A DNA stretch of 64,000 nucleotides, from contig CAWKDW010000005.1 in the NCBI GenBank assembly GCA_963848475.1, positions 243,083 through 307,082 of the forward strand, given 5' to 3'. The first letter of the stretch is position 1; each line of letters begins with the position of its first letter. Under the pieces are notes generated by a model that did no database searches, was not told where the DNA came from, and saw nothing but the letters and a program-made list of their open reading frames with translations. The DNA is from Solirubrobacter sp963848475 (GTDB lineage Bacteria > Actinomycetota > Thermoleophilia > Solirubrobacterales > Solirubrobacteraceae). The translations under genes were made by a program, and so were the position numbers. This document shows, in pieces, positions 1 through 9,756 of the stretch.

Positions 1-737
1 CCGAGAGCACCGGCGTCCCGCGTGCACCGAGCGAGCCGAGCGCCGCCCGCAGATCATGCCCGGCGCGCGCGCGCGGTCGGGCCGAGGTCGGCCTTGGTGA
101 CCACGAGCACGTCGGGGACCTCCATGATCCCCGCCTTCAGGAACTGCAGCGCGTCGCCGGAGCCGGGCTGCACGACGACCACGACCGTCTGCGCGGCCTC
201 GGCGACGTCGGTCTCGGACTGGCCGACGCCGACGGTCTCGATCACGACGATGTCGAACGCGGCGGACAGCGCCTGCGCCGCCGCGCGGGTCGCGGGTGCG
301 AGGCCGCCCAGCCGCTCGCCGGCGGCCATCGAGCGGATGAAGACGTCGCGATCGGCGGGGTCGTGCTCGATCCGCGCGCGGTCGCCGAGCAGAGCGCCGC
401 CGCTGCGCTTGGAGGACGGATCGACGGCCAGCACCGCGACCGCTCGCCCACGCGAACGCCACTCGCGCAGCAGCGCCGACAGCAGCGTGGACTTGCCCAC
501 GCCGGGCGGCCCGGTGACGCCGACGACATGGCCGCCGCCCTCGCCCGCCGCCGAGACCAGCCGCGCCGCCTCCGCGCGCGCGGTCCGCGTCTCGAGCAGG
601 TTGAGCGCCGCGGGTGCCGCGGAGCGGTCGCCGGCCGCGAGGCGCGCGCCGAGTTGCGCGCCGCCGGCGGGCGCCGCCGCGCCCGCGCTCGCCGCGCCGC
701 CGTGCGCCGCACCGCCGCGCGGCTCGCCGGCGGTCAA
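1..737 (-). CDS. meaB: MeaB/ArgK-family GTPase (mutase chaperone), partial, one frameshift
   Basis: G3E-type P-loop GTPase that protects and reloads B12-dependent acyl-CoA mutases. Visible: Walker A GPPGVGKS, the AVLAVDPSSKRSGGALLGDR block, switch segment IETVGVGQSE and base-recognition TKAD. The open frame stops near position 54 after KADLGPTARAR, but the next frame continues with a family-like DLRAALGSLGARGTPVL, so a one-base slip in the CG repeat around 60-75 is likely and the gene runs off the window's left edge. A TTG at 737 lies about 10 nt after the ecm stop, so the two genes form an operon, as expected for a mutase and its chaperone. Confidence 0.85.
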
Positions 738-746
738 CGCGGCGCC

Positions 747-2709
747 CTACCTGGCTGCCGCGGCGACGGAATTGCGCTCCGCGACCAGCGCCACGATGTC
801 GCGCATGATCCGGTCGAGCTCGAAGTCCTTCGGCGTGTAGACGGCCGCGACGCCCGCCGCCTTCAGCGCCGGCACGTCGGCGTCGGGGATGATGCCGCCG
901 ACGACGACCGGGATGTCCGCGCCGTCCAAGCGCGGCGATCACGTCCGGGATCAGCTCGAGGTGCGAGCCCGAGAGGATCGAGAGGCCGATCACGTGCACG
1001 CCCTCGTCGATCGCCGAGCGCGCGATCTGCGCCGGAGTGAGCCGGATGCCCTCGTAGACGACGTCCATGCCCGCGTCACGCGCACGGACGGCGATCTGCT
1101 CCGCACCGTTGGAGTGCCCGTCGAGCCCGGGCTTGCCGACCAGGATCTTCAGCGTGCGCCCGAGCGCCTCGCCGACGCGCGCGACCTCGTCGCGCAGCTC
1201 CTCGTCGGCGGCGGGGGAGGCGGCGTCGCCCACGCCGGTCGGCGCGCGGTAGGAGCCGAAGACGTCGCGCAGCGCACCGGCCCACTCGCCGGTCGTCACG
1301 CCGGCGCGGGCGGCGGCGAGCGTCGCCTCCATGATGTTCTCCTCGCTCGCGGCGACCCGTCGCAGCTCGTCGAGCTGCGCGCTCACGTCCCCGCGCGCGG
1401 CGCGCCACTGCGCGAGACCCGCACGCGCTTGCGCCTCGACGCCCGGGTCGACGACCATGATCCCGCCGTCCTCGGCGGTCAGCGGCGAAGGCTCGGTCTC
1501 GACGAAGCGGTTGACGCCGACGAGGACCTGCTCGCCCGACTCGATCCGCGCGATCCGCTCGCGGTGGGACTCGACCAGCGCGGACTTCATGTACGGCACG
1601 GCCTCGACCGCGCCGCCGCGCTCCTCGACGCGCGCGATCTCCTCCCGCGCGCCATCGAGCAGCTCGACACGAGCCCGTCCATCACGACCGAGCCCTCGAA
1701 GATGTCGGGGTAGTCCAGGAGGTCGGTCTCGAAGGCCAGCACCTGCTGGATCCGCAACGACCATTGCTGGTCCCACGGCCGCGGCAGCCCGAGCGCCTCG
1801 TTCCAGGCCGGCAGCTGCACGGCGCGAGCGCGGACGTCACGGCCGAGGGTGACCGCGAGCGCCTCGAGGACGATCCGCTGCACGTTGTTCTCGGGCTGGG
1901 ACTCGGTCAGGCCGAGCGAATTGACCTGGACGCCATAGCGGAAGCGCAGCGAGCGCTCGTCCGCGACGCCGTAGCGCGTCCGGCCGAGCTCCTCCCACAG
2001 GACCGCCATCGCGCGCAGCTTCGCGTGCTCCTCGATGAAGCGCACGCCGGCGTTGACGAAGAACGAGATCCGCCCGAAGACCGCGCCCATCCGCTCCTCG
2101 GGCACTCGCTCGCGGACCGCGTCGAGCACCGCCTGCGCGGTCGCCATCGCGAACGCGATCTCCTGCACCGGCGTCGCGCCCGCCTCCTGCAGGTGGTAGG
2201 AGCAGATGTTGACCGGGTTCCAGCGCGGCACGTGCTCGACGGTGTAGGCGACCATGTCCGCGATCAGCCGCATCGACGGCTCGGGCGGGAAGGCGTACGT
2301 CCCGCGCGAGAGGTACTCCTTGATGATGTCGTTCTGGGTCGTCCCGGTCAGCGCGGCGGCCTCGACGCCCTGCTCCTCGGCCGCGACGATGTAGAGCGCG
2401 AGCAGCCAGGCGGCGGTCGCGTTGATCGTCATCGACGTGTTCATCTCGCCGAGCGGGATGCCGTCCATCAGCGCCGCCATGTCGCCGCGATGGGCGATCG
2501 GGACGCCGACCTTGCCGACCTCGCCGCGCGCCAGGCTCGTCGTCGGAGTCGTAGCCCGTCTGCGTCGGCAGGTCGAACGCTACGGAGAGCCCGGTCTGTC
2601 CCTTGGCCAGGTTTCCGCGGTAGAGCTCGTTGGACTTGGCGGCGGTCGAGTGCCCCGCATAGGTCCGGATCATCCACGGCCGATCACGCTCGGGCAGGCG
2701 ATGCGACAT
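747..2709 (-). CDS. ecm: Ethylmalonyl-CoA mutase (MeaA/Ecm), three frameshifts
   Basis: Adenosylcobalamin-dependent acyl-CoA mutase of about 650 residues. The N-terminus PWMIRTYAGHST...GLSVAFDLPTQTGYDSD is of MeaA type rather than the large methylmalonyl-CoA mutase subunit, and a ccr gene lies about 5 kb away, so ethylmalonyl-CoA is the likelier substrate. The C-terminal B12 domain carries the cobalt-ligand motif DGHSNG (DxHxxG, near 1115) and ends VVVGGIIPDADVPALKAAGV. Frame changes occur near 2535 (extra C), 1670 and 926 (extra G). Each restores conserved sequence, so the gene is probably intact in the cell. Methylmalonyl- or isobutyryl-CoA mutase is the alternative. The ATG at 2709 faces a divergent hydrolase across a 16-bp palindrome. 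Confidence 0.82.
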
Positions 2710-2722
2710 GCCCGAACTCTAG

Positions 2723-2738
2723 TTGACTCGCGAGTCAA
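2723..2738. promoter_or_regulatory. Perfect 16-bp palindrome, candidate operator between ecm and MBL hydrolase
   Basis: TTGACTCGCGAGTCAA is an exact inverted repeat in the 53-bp divergent gap. Its left half supplies a -35-like TTGACT for the rightward gene, with a weak -10 (GATAGG, 2747-2752) whose start site would fall on the ATG at 2763, suggesting a leaderless transcript. A dimeric TetR- or GntR-type repressor could control both directions. The regulator is not identifiable here. Confidence 0.55.
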
Positions 2739-2762
2739 TCCGCCTCGATAGGGTCCTAGTGC

Positions 2763-3606
2763 ATGCGCGCGATCGACGTGATGCACAAGGGCCAGGAGCA
2801 CGTGATCTGCTGCTGGGAGCTCGACGGGGTCCTGATCGACCCGGGCCCGGGGATCTCCGAGGCGACGCTCCTCGAGGCCTTGGACGGGCTCGTCCCGCGC
2901 GCGCTGCTGCTGACCCACATCCACTTCGACCACGCGGGCGTGACCGGGTGCGCTGGTGCGCCGCTGGCCGGACATCCCCGTCTACGTCCACGAGCGCGGC
3001 GCGCCGCACATGGTCGACCCCGCGCGGCTCGTCGCCAGCGCCGGGCGCCTCTACGGAGGCGACGAGGGCCTGCGCGAGCTGTGGGGCGAGATGCTCCCGG
3101 TGCCCGAGGCCAACCTGCGCGTCTTGAGCGGCGGCGAGACCGGCATCGAGGGCGCGTTCCGGGTCGAGTACACGCCCGGCCACGCCTCCCACCACGTCTG
3201 TTACTTCCACGAGCCCTCGGGCTGGGCGTTCGTCGGCGACATGGCCGGCGCCCGCATCCCGCCGCACGCCTTCACCGTCGCGCCGACGCCGCCGCCCGAC
3301 ATCGACGTCGCGGCCTGGGAACGCTCGATCGAGACGATCCGCGCCTGGCGTCCCGCCGGTCTCGGCTTGACGCACTTCGGCCCGGTCGAGGCGGCGGACG
3401 CGCAACTCGACGCGACGCTCGAGGCCCTGCACGCCCAGGTCGCGCTCGAGGCCGAGCACGACGAGGCGGGCTTCGTCGCCGCGATGGCCGCGCGCGTCAA
3501 CGAGGCGCTCGGGCCTGACGCGGCGACGATGATCCAGGCCACCCCGCTGGACCAGCTCCACATGGGGCTGGCGCGCTGGCACAAGAAGTTCGGCGTCCCC
3601 GGCTAG
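2763..3606 (+). CDS. MBL-fold metallo-hydrolase, one frameshift
   Basis: Metallo-beta-lactamase fold protein of about 280 residues with the metal motif THIHFDH (HxHxDH) followed by VEYTPGHASHH and VGDMAGARI, and a C-terminal helical segment ending HKKFGVPG. The frame breaks near 2950 (GVTG then ALVRRWPDIPVYVHERG), consistent with one extra base. There is no ribosome-binding site in front of the ATG and a -10-like hexamer sits 11-16 bp upstream, so leaderless initiation is plausible. Substrate unknown; MBL hydrolases act on thioesters, lactones and similar esters, and the position opposite ecm hints at an acyl-CoA-related role (inference). Confidence 0.8.
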
Positions 3607-3663
3607 CCGCAGCTGCTGCGCGGTTCATGCTGGTTTCTGCGGCTTTGCGCTAGCATCGGCCGG

Positions 3664-4431
3664 GTGATAGCCGCAGAGCACCGATTCGGCTCAGAGCGCA
3701 AGACGGCGATCGTCGCGCTGCTACAACGCGACGGACGGGTCGTCTCGACCGCGCTGGCGCGCGAGTTCGGCGTCTCGATCGACACCGTGCGGCGCGATCT
3801 CGACGAGCTCGAGGCCGAGCGGATCCTCAAGCGGGTACACGGCGGGGCTGTGGTTGCGCTGCCCGGCGCGCCGCGCTTCCTCGACCGCGTCGAGGAGCAG
3901 GAGCCGGCGAAACGGCGGCTCGCCGCGCTGGCGGCGCCGCTGCTCTCCGGTGGCGAGGTCATCGCGCTGGGGGGCGGGACGACGACGCTGGAGCTCGCCC
4001 GCTCGCTCCCGGCCGACCTCCACGCGACCGTGATCACGGCGAGCCTCGACGTGGCGATCGCACTCCGCGATCACCCGCGGGTGTCGGTCGACGTGCTCGG
4101 CGGCCGGCTGGACCGCGAGTCGCAGACCTTCACCGGCGTCGCGACCGTCGACCAGCTGCGCCGGCTGCGGCCTGACGTGTGCGTGGTGAGCCCGTGCGGG
4201 CTGGACATCAGCGAAGGACTCACGCTGCGCGAGCACGAGGAGGCCCAGGTCGTCACCGCGATGATCGAGCGCTCGCGGCGAGCGATCGTGCTCGCCTCCG
4301 CGGCCAAGCTCGGCGCGGCGGGGCCGTACGTCGTCGCGCCGGCCGCGCGGGTCAGCGTGCTGGTGACGGATGCCGCCGAGGAGCGGCTCGCGCCGTTCCG
4401 CGCGCTCGGGCTCGAGGCCGTGACCGGATGA
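3664..4431 (+). CDS. DeoR-family transcriptional regulator
   Basis: 255 residues, full family length. The N-terminal winged helix-turn-helix has the DeoR signature (VSTALAREFGVSIDTVRRDLDEL, then RVHGGA), followed by a sugar-phosphate-sensing domain with the GGGTTTLELA phosphate-binding loop. Translation starts at GTG 3664. The stop TGA overlaps the ATG of the MFS gene (ATGA, 4428-4431), so the two are translationally coupled. DeoR proteins usually repress neighbouring sugar genes and respond to a phosphorylated sugar; the effector here is unknown. Confidence 0.9.
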   Translation: MIAAEHRFGSERKTAIVALLQRDGRVVSTALAREFGVSIDTVRRDLDELEAERILKRVHGGAVVALPGAPRFLDRVEEQEPAKRRLAALAAPLLSGGEVIALGGGTTTLELARSLPADLHATVITASLDVAIALRDHPRVSVDVLGGRLDRESQTFTGVATVDQLRRLRPDVCVVSPCGLDISEGLTLREHEEAQVVTAMIERSRRAIVLASAAKLGAAGPYVVAPAARVSVLVTDAAEERLAPFRALGLEAVTG

Positions 4432-5622
4432 GCGCGCGTCGCGCGATGTACGCGGTCTACGCCGTGTTCATCCTCAACGGCTTCGCGTTCGCGAGCTGGG
4501 CGTCACGGATCCCGCAGGTCCGCGACGGGCTGGAGCTCAATCCCCAGCAGCTCGGCCTGCTCCTGCTGGCGATCGCGATCGGCTCGCTTGATCTCGATGC
4601 CGCTGGCCGGCGTGGTGATCTCCACGCTCGGCGCGGCGCGGACGATCAGCGCGATGTCCCTCGTCCTCGCCGCCGGGATGGCGACGGCCGCGGTCGGCTA
4701 CCGCTCGGGTGTCGCGCCCGTCGCCGCCGGCCTGTTCCTGCTCGGCTTCGGCAGCGGAACCTGGGACGTCGCGATGAACGTCGAGGGCGCTGAGGTCGAG
4801 CGGCGGCTCGGGCACTCGATCATGTCGCGCTTCCACGCCGGCTTCAGCATCGGGACGGTCGCGGGCGCGCTCGGCGGGGCCGCGATGATCGTGCTCGGCG
4901 TCTCGGTGACGGCGCACCTGCTCGCGGTGGCGGCAATCGTCGCGGTCGTCGCGACCCCGGCCGTCCGCGGCTTCCTGGCCGTCGAGCCGCGGGCCGCGCA
5001 CGAAGGTCCGCGACGCAGCCCGCTGAAGGCGTGGACGGAGCCGCGCACGCTGCTGATCGGCCTGTTCGTGTTCTGCATGGCGTTCACCGAGGGCACCGGC
5101 GTCGACTGGCTCGGCGTCGCGGTCATCGACGGCTATGACGCGGCGCCCGCGCTCGGCTCGCTGACGTTCGCGATCTTCCTCGGCGCGATGACGCTCGCGC
5201 GCTGGTTCGGGCCCGGCGCGCTCGACCGCTACGGCCGCGTGACCGTGGTGCGCGCGACCGGAGCGAGCGCGATCGCCGGCCTCGTCCTCGTCGTCTTCGG
5301 CGCCTCGTTGCCCGTCGCGATGGCCGGATCGGCGCTGTGGGGGATCGGCGTGGCCCTCGGCTTCCCGGTGGGCATGAGCGCCGCCGCCGACGACTCCGCG
5401 CACGCCGCCGGCCGCGTCAGCGTCGTCTCCTCGATCGGCTACCTCGCCTTCCTCGCCGGCCCCCCGCTGATCGGCTTCCTCGGCCACGAGGTCGGCACCT
5501 TGCGCGCGCTCACCGCCGCCGCCGGGCTGGTCTGCGTCGGCCTGCTGATCTCGGGTGTCCTGCGCCCGCCGGAGCTCAAGCAGGACGTCGAGGCGACCGT
5601 CGCCCTGCGCGCGGGCGCCTAG
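4428..5622 (+). CDS. MFS transporter, YbjJ-like, one frameshift
   Basis: Major facilitator of about 398 residues with 12 likely membrane segments. The N-terminus FILNGFAFASWASRIPQVRD and the later FLLGFGSGTWDVAMNVEGAEVE resemble YbjJ-type carriers, which often pair with DeoR regulators. The frame changes near 4590: GSL then ISMPLAGVV is recovered if one T of a CTT is removed. It starts within the deoR stop codon. The cargo cannot be read from the sequence. Confidence 0.82.
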
Positions 5623-5843
5623 TGTCGCGCGCCGGAAGTTCGTTCACGGATAGCGGGCCCGATCGTCGTGGCTGGGCCCGCCGGTGATCCGGTGCATACC
5701 GGGTGTATGTGCGGGATCGCCGGGGGCCGCCAGGCGCGGCGAGACGCCCGGTAGGCGTCAACGAAATTCGGACGCGGGACACTAGGCTTCGTCGCGGGTT
5801 GCAAGTGCCAATTGCGGCGAGGGTTTCAAGCGCGACCGGGCGT

Positions 5844-7124
5844 TCAGATCTCGCGGGCGCGGTACGACGATTTCGCGTACTTGCGCAGCAGCGGGTTGAG
5901 TTGCGTGACGGCTCGCTGCTTGAGGCGATTGACCTTGTTGAGGTCGCTCGTCGGACAGTCCGCGCCGCACTCGCGGTTCTGGCGCAGCGATTCCTGGATC
6001 GCCGCCGTGAAGTCGCGAAGCCCGGCCTTGAGCTTGACGTCGCTCACGTTCTTGTTCAGGCGGCGCAGGTCCTCGAGGAGTTTGGTGCGGTTGGCGACCG
6101 CGGCCTTGGTGTTGCCCTCGACCGCCGCGTTGCGGCCTGCCTGCGAGGCCTTCATGAGGTCGTCGAGGGAGCGCACCTGGGCGGCGAGCGCGGGCGTCCG
6201 CGCGGGCTTCGCGGGGCTTGCGGTCGGCGCGGGCGACGGCGTCGAGGCGGCCACCGCGGCGCCGGGTTCCGGCCCAGGGTCATCGCCGCCGCCCAGGATC
6301 AGCGCCGCGACCAGGCTCCCGCCGAGCAGCAAGACCGTCACGGTGATCGCGATCGCCCATCCCGCCGACCAGCCCTCTCGCGGCGGGGCGGTCGCCTCGC
6401 GCCGCGGTGACGTCCGCAGACCGCGCGGGAGCGGCCGGCGCGGGTGTGAAGGGCACGACCGCGACCGGCTCCGGCGTGCTCGGCTCGGGTTCTCGGGCGG
6501 GCGTGCTCTCGGGCGGCGGCTCGTCCACCGGCGGCCTGGACACTGGCAGCGCGTTGTACGTCACGAACGCCTTCGGGGGTGGCGCCGGTGGAGCCGGGGG
6601 AGCGGCCGGTGTCGCCGGCGGAGGTGCGGGCACGGCGGGCCCGCTCGCGGCCGCTGCCGGCCCGCTCCCTCCGGGCGCCCGAGGTGCCGCGGGCGGAGGT
6701 GCGGGCACGGCGGGCGCGTTGGCGACTGTTGCCGGCCCGCTCCCTCCGGGCGCCCGAGGCACCGCGGGCGGCCGCTCCCCGGTGGGCGGGTCCGCCTCCT
6801 CGCCACCCGATGCCCACACCACGGCAGGCCGCCCGTCGCCGGGCGCCGGCGGCGGAACTCCGCCGCCGGCGGCGTTGCGTCTGAAGCGACGTCGCTCGCC
6901 GCCGCCGGTGCGCTCGCGCTCTCCACCTGGCCGCCGTCGCCCTCGACGGGCACGGCCGCGCCGCACGCCGTGCAGAACCGCGCGCCGGCGCGGAGCAGCG
7001 ACGCGCATTCCGAGCACGCGTCCAGCGCGGTCGGGCGGCTCGAGACGTCGTGCCGGCACCGCTCGCACACGCGCGTCCCCGGCGGGAGCCCCGCGCCACA
7101 CGACGAGCAGTACGCAGCAGCCAT
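5844..7124 (-). CDS. Double zinc-ribbon, proline-rich, single-pass membrane protein, two frameshifts
   Basis: Reconstructed order: two zinc ribbons at the N-terminus (YCSSCGAGL...CERCRHD and CSECASLL...CTACGAAV), a long Pro/Ala/Gly linker with two near-identical 25-residue repeats, one membrane helix (VLLLGGSLVAALIL) and an extracytoplasmic Lys/Arg-rich C-terminal domain of about 130 residues with two cysteines (ECGADC). Frame changes near 6900 and 6400 join the pieces. The layout resembles actinobacterial zinc-ribbon membrane proteins of unknown function. Start ATG 7124. The C-terminal domain matches nothing I recognise. Confidence 0.7.
6620..6769. repeat. 75-bp tandem repeat (two copies) in the proline-rich linker
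   Basis: GGAGGTGCGGGCACGGCGG begins at 6620 and again at 6695. Each unit encodes a 25-residue block with the core PRAPGGSGPA...PAVPAPPPA on the minus strand. Period 75 keeps the reading frame. Confidence 0.75.
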
Positions 7125-7153
7125 CGTTCGCCGAGCCTAACCCGGCCACCACC

Positions 7154-7180
7154 TCGTGCGGGGAAACGTTCCCCGCACGA
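7154..7180 (-). terminator. 12-bp perfect hairpin after the ccr operon
   Basis: TCGTGCGGGGAA, loop ACG, TTCCCCGCACGA. It lies between the end of the 110-residue gene (7205) and the start of the zinc-ribbon gene (7124), both on the minus strand. There is no U-tract, so this is a candidate terminator or RNA-stabilising stem. Confidence 0.55.
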
Positions 7181-7204
7181 TCGGCGCGCCTTGCTCTTCG
7201 GCGA

Positions 7205-7537
7205 CTAGTCGCCGTTGGCGCCGACGGCCTCGTGCTTGAGGCCGCCTTCCAGGATCACGTCGTTCCAGGTGTAGAGGATCGGTACCTGGTACCAGCCCGA
7301 GTAGAGCGTGCGCCACTCGATGAACTCGGGTCCGTACCAGTAGGACTCGAAGCTCAGCTTGTCCTCGAAGGACACCATCTGGTTGAACTTGTAGAGATCG
7401 TCGCGGTTGCGGTAGACGCGGTAGTCCGTCGCCCCGTAGCGCGTGGCGATGGGTGCGATCTCCGCCAGGGCGGCCGCGAACTTGTCGCCCCTGAAAAGGG
7501 TCGAGTACCAGGGGATCTGCACCACTCCGGCTGCCAT
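7205..7537 (-). CDS. Conserved hypothetical protein downstream of ccr
   Basis: 110 residues, rich in Tyr/Trp/Phe (IPWYSTLFRG, FESYWYGPEFIEW, YSGWYQVPILY). It has no signal peptide or membrane segment, and size and composition suggest a small alpha/beta (ferredoxin-like) fold. Its ATG at 7537 abuts the ccr stop at 7538-7540, so it is co-transcribed with ccr. Family not recognised; an accessory role for the reductase is only an inference from this linkage. Confidence 0.75.
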   Translation of the reverse strand: MAAGVVQIPWYSTLFRGDKFAAALAEIAPIATRYGATDYRVYRNRDDLYKFNQMVSFEDKLSFESYWYGPEFIEWRTLYSGWYQVPILYTWNDVILEGGLKHEAVGANGD

Positions 7538-8791
7538 CTACGCTCCCACCTCCGCCCGGATCGCGCCCGGGCCGTCCGCTGTCTTTCCAAGGCCCTCGGA
7601 CTCCGCGCCCACCAGGATCGCGATCTTGCCGAGGTGCTTGTTCTCGTACATGAGCTGATGGGCTTCGGCGACTTGGTCGAAGCCCAAGGTCCTCCAGAGT
7701 ACGGGACGGACCTTGCCGGCCACGATCAGCTCGTTCGCGCGGTGGCATTCCCAGGCGTTGGCGAAGTGCGAGCCGATGATCCGCTTCTGGCGCATCCACA
7801 GGTAGCGGACGTCGAAATCGAGCGTGAACCCGGACGTCGCGCCGCAGATGACGACGGTGCCGAACGGCTTGACGACGAGCACCGAGGTGGGGAAGGTGGC
7901 GCGGCCGACGTGCTCGAAGACGATGTCGGGCTCGCCGCCGAGCTTCTCGGCGACCTCCTTGCCGAAGCGCCGGGACTCCTTGAAGCGGGCCTTCTCGGAG
8001 TCGAAGTCCTCGTCGCCGGTACGCATCATCCCAGCGAACTCGTTGCGGTCGACGTAGTCGACGGCCCCGAGCGACTTGACCAGCTCGCCCTTCTGGGCCG
8101 AGGAGACCACGCCCAGCGAGTCGGCGCCGCTGAGCCGGCAGAGCTGGGTGGCGAACACGCCGAGCCCGCCGGCGGCGCCCCAGATCAGCACGCGATGGCC
8201 TTCCTGCAGTCGCGCCTGGTCGACGAGCATCCGGTAGGCGGTGAAGAACGTGAGCCCGTAGGACGCGGCCTCCTCCCACGTGAGCGCCTTGGGCTTGGGC
8301 AGCAACTGCTGGGCCTGGACCTTGCAGAACTGCGCGAAGGAGCCCCAGGTCGTCTCGTAGCCCCAGATCTGCTGCGACGGCGCGGCCATCGGGTCGAGCC
8401 CGTGCACCTCGATGTCCTCGTAGGAGGCCTGGTTGCAGTGCACGACGACCTCGTCGCCCGGCTGGTAGCGCGTGACGCCCTCGCCGACGGCCCAGACGAT
8501 CCCGCTCGCGTCGGAGCCGCCGATGTGGTGGTCCTCCTGGTGGTAGCGGAAGACCGAGACCGGCTTCCCCAAGGCGGCCCAGACGTTGTTGAAGTTCACG
8601 CCGGCGGCCATCACGCGCACGATCACCTCGAAGGCGGCGGGGCGCGGTACCTCCATCTCCTCCAGCTGGAAGGCCTCGACGGGCTCGCCCTCGCGCTCGG
8701 CGCGGATGACCCAGGCGGCCATCGTGTCGGGGAGCTCGCCGGGCTCGACGTCGAGCTGGGCGATCTGGCTGGTATCGACGGACATGGACAA
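7538..8791 (-). CDS. ccr: Crotonyl-CoA carboxylase/reductase
   Basis: 417-residue MDR-superfamily enzyme that reductively carboxylates crotonyl-CoA to ethylmalonyl-CoA with NADPH and CO2. Family hallmarks: long N-terminus, VNFNNVWAALGKPV, HIGGSDASGIVWAVG, IWGYETTWGSFAQF, nucleotide loop GAAGGLGVFATQL, VFEHVGRATFPTSV and GSHFANAWE. Residues corresponding to the CO2 pocket (Asn in FNN, Glu in GYET, His in GSHF) are present. Uninterrupted frame. With ecm and meaB at the left end it supplies successive steps of the ethylmalonyl-CoA pathway, used for acetyl-CoA assimilation or extender-unit supply. Confidence 0.92.
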   Translation of the reverse strand: MSMSVDTSQIAQLDVEPGELPDTMAAWVIRAEREGEPVEAFQLEEMEVPRPAAFEVIVRVMAAGVNFNNVWAALGKPVSVFRYHQEDHHIGGSDASGIVWAVGEGVTRYQPGDEVVVHCNQASYEDIEVHGLDPMAAPSQQIWGYETTWGSFAQFCKVQAQQLLPKPKALTWEEAASYGLTFFTAYRMLVDQARLQEGHRVLIWGAAGGLGVFATQLCRLSGADSLGVVSSAQKGELVKSLGAVDYVDRNEFAGMMRTGDEDFDSEKARFKESRRFGKEVAEKLGGEPDIVFEHVGRATFPTSVLVVKPFGTVVICGATSGFTLDFDVRYLWMRQKRIIGSHFANAWECHRANELIVAGKVRPVLWRTLGFDQVAEAHQLMYENKHLGKIAILVGAESEGLGKTADGPGAIRAEVGA

Positions 8792-8804
8792 ACCCTATGG
8801 CCTG

Positions 8805-9752
8805 TCAGAACCAGTCGTGCCGTTTGACCCAGAACAATGTGAGGAGGATCACAGTCGGGATCGTGAGCGCGCCGAGCCCGAAGATCAGGAAGTCCTTCTG
8901 TGTGTTGATGTTGTTCACCAGCCAGGCGAAGTTCTGGCCGAAGAACCCCGTCACGACGGTGTAGACGACGAAGATCGTGCCACCGACCGTCAGCCGCGTG
9001 GCGATCGCGTTGAGCCGATCGGAATTGGCGTTGAAGTAGGTCTGCGTGAGCGAGTACAGATCCTCGGTCTGGCGCATGAACTCGCCGGCGATCTGGAACA
9101 GGTGGTCGCCGATGTCGCGCAGGTAGGGCCGTGAGCCCCCTGAAAGCCCGTCGAGGCCCATGATCGCGTCGGGCACGGCGCTGGAGAGATCGCGCTGCGC
9201 GGCGACGGTCCGGTGCAGCTGATGCACGCACTGCTTGAGCCGGTAGGCCTGGGTCAGCTGCTCGCGCCGCGGGCGCGACAGCACGGCGGACTCGAGCGCG
9301 TCGATCTGGGTCTCGATCGCGGCGATCACCGGGTAGTACGCGTCCGTGAGGCTGTCCAGGACGCGGTAGATCAGGACTTCCTCGTCGTGCGTCGGCGCCT
9401 CGTGGAGCTTGGCGTGCAGGTCGTCGAGCGCGTCGCAGTGATCGCGCCGCACCGTCGCCATGTACTCCCCCGAGAGGTAGATGTGGACCTCCAGGCGCTC
9501 GCCGGGCCACTGGGGATCGCCGGTCGGCCGGGCGGTGTAGAAGACGACGAGCAGGTGGTCGTCGTAGGGATCGAGCTTCGGCCGCTGGCCGAACTCGCGG
9601 CTGTCCTCGAGCGCCACCGGATGCAGGCCGAGCGCCTCGCCGAGGCGCCCGACCTCCTCGTCGGTGGGCGAGACGAGGTCGATCCAGAAGAACTCGTCGT
9701 GCTCACGGAACTCGGCGATCCGCGGTTCGTCGATCGCCGTAAGCACGTGCAT
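8805..9752 (-). CDS. corA: CorA-family divalent cation transporter with a GQN pore motif
   Basis: 315 residues: N-terminal cytoplasmic alpha/beta domain, long stalk helices and two C-terminal membrane helices. The pore signature at the end of the first helix reads FFGQNFAWLVNN, with Gln replacing the Met of the usual GMN; Gly and Asn are kept. The C-terminal basic cluster WVKRHDWF is typical of CorA. Intact frame, ATG 9752. Mg2+ is the default substrate; the variant motif leaves selectivity open. Confidence 0.88.
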   Translation of the reverse strand: MHVLTAIDEPRIAEFREHDEFFWIDLVSPTDEEVGRLGEALGLHPVALEDSREFGQRPKLDPYDDHLLVVFYTARPTGDPQWPGERLEVHIYLSGEYMATVRRDHCDALDDLHAKLHEAPTHDEEVLIYRVLDSLTDAYYPVIAAIETQIDALESAVLSRPRREQLTQAYRLKQCVHQLHRTVAAQRDLSSAVPDAIMGLDGLSGGSRPYLRDIGDHLFQIAGEFMRQTEDLYSLTQTYFNANSDRLNAIATRLTVGGTIFVVYTVVTGFFGQNFAWLVNNINTQKDFLIFGLGALTIPTVILLTLFWVKRHDWF

Positions 9753-9756
9753 GGCG

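Noticed and set aside
1..2709. True pseudogenisation of meaB and ecm
   Set aside because: Every segment remains strongly conserved across the breaks, and each break is repaired by a one-base change.
5623..5843. An additional gene or tRNA between the MFS and zinc-ribbon genes
   Set aside because: No cloverleaf and no frame with protein-like composition; about 220 bp of apparently non-coding sequence.
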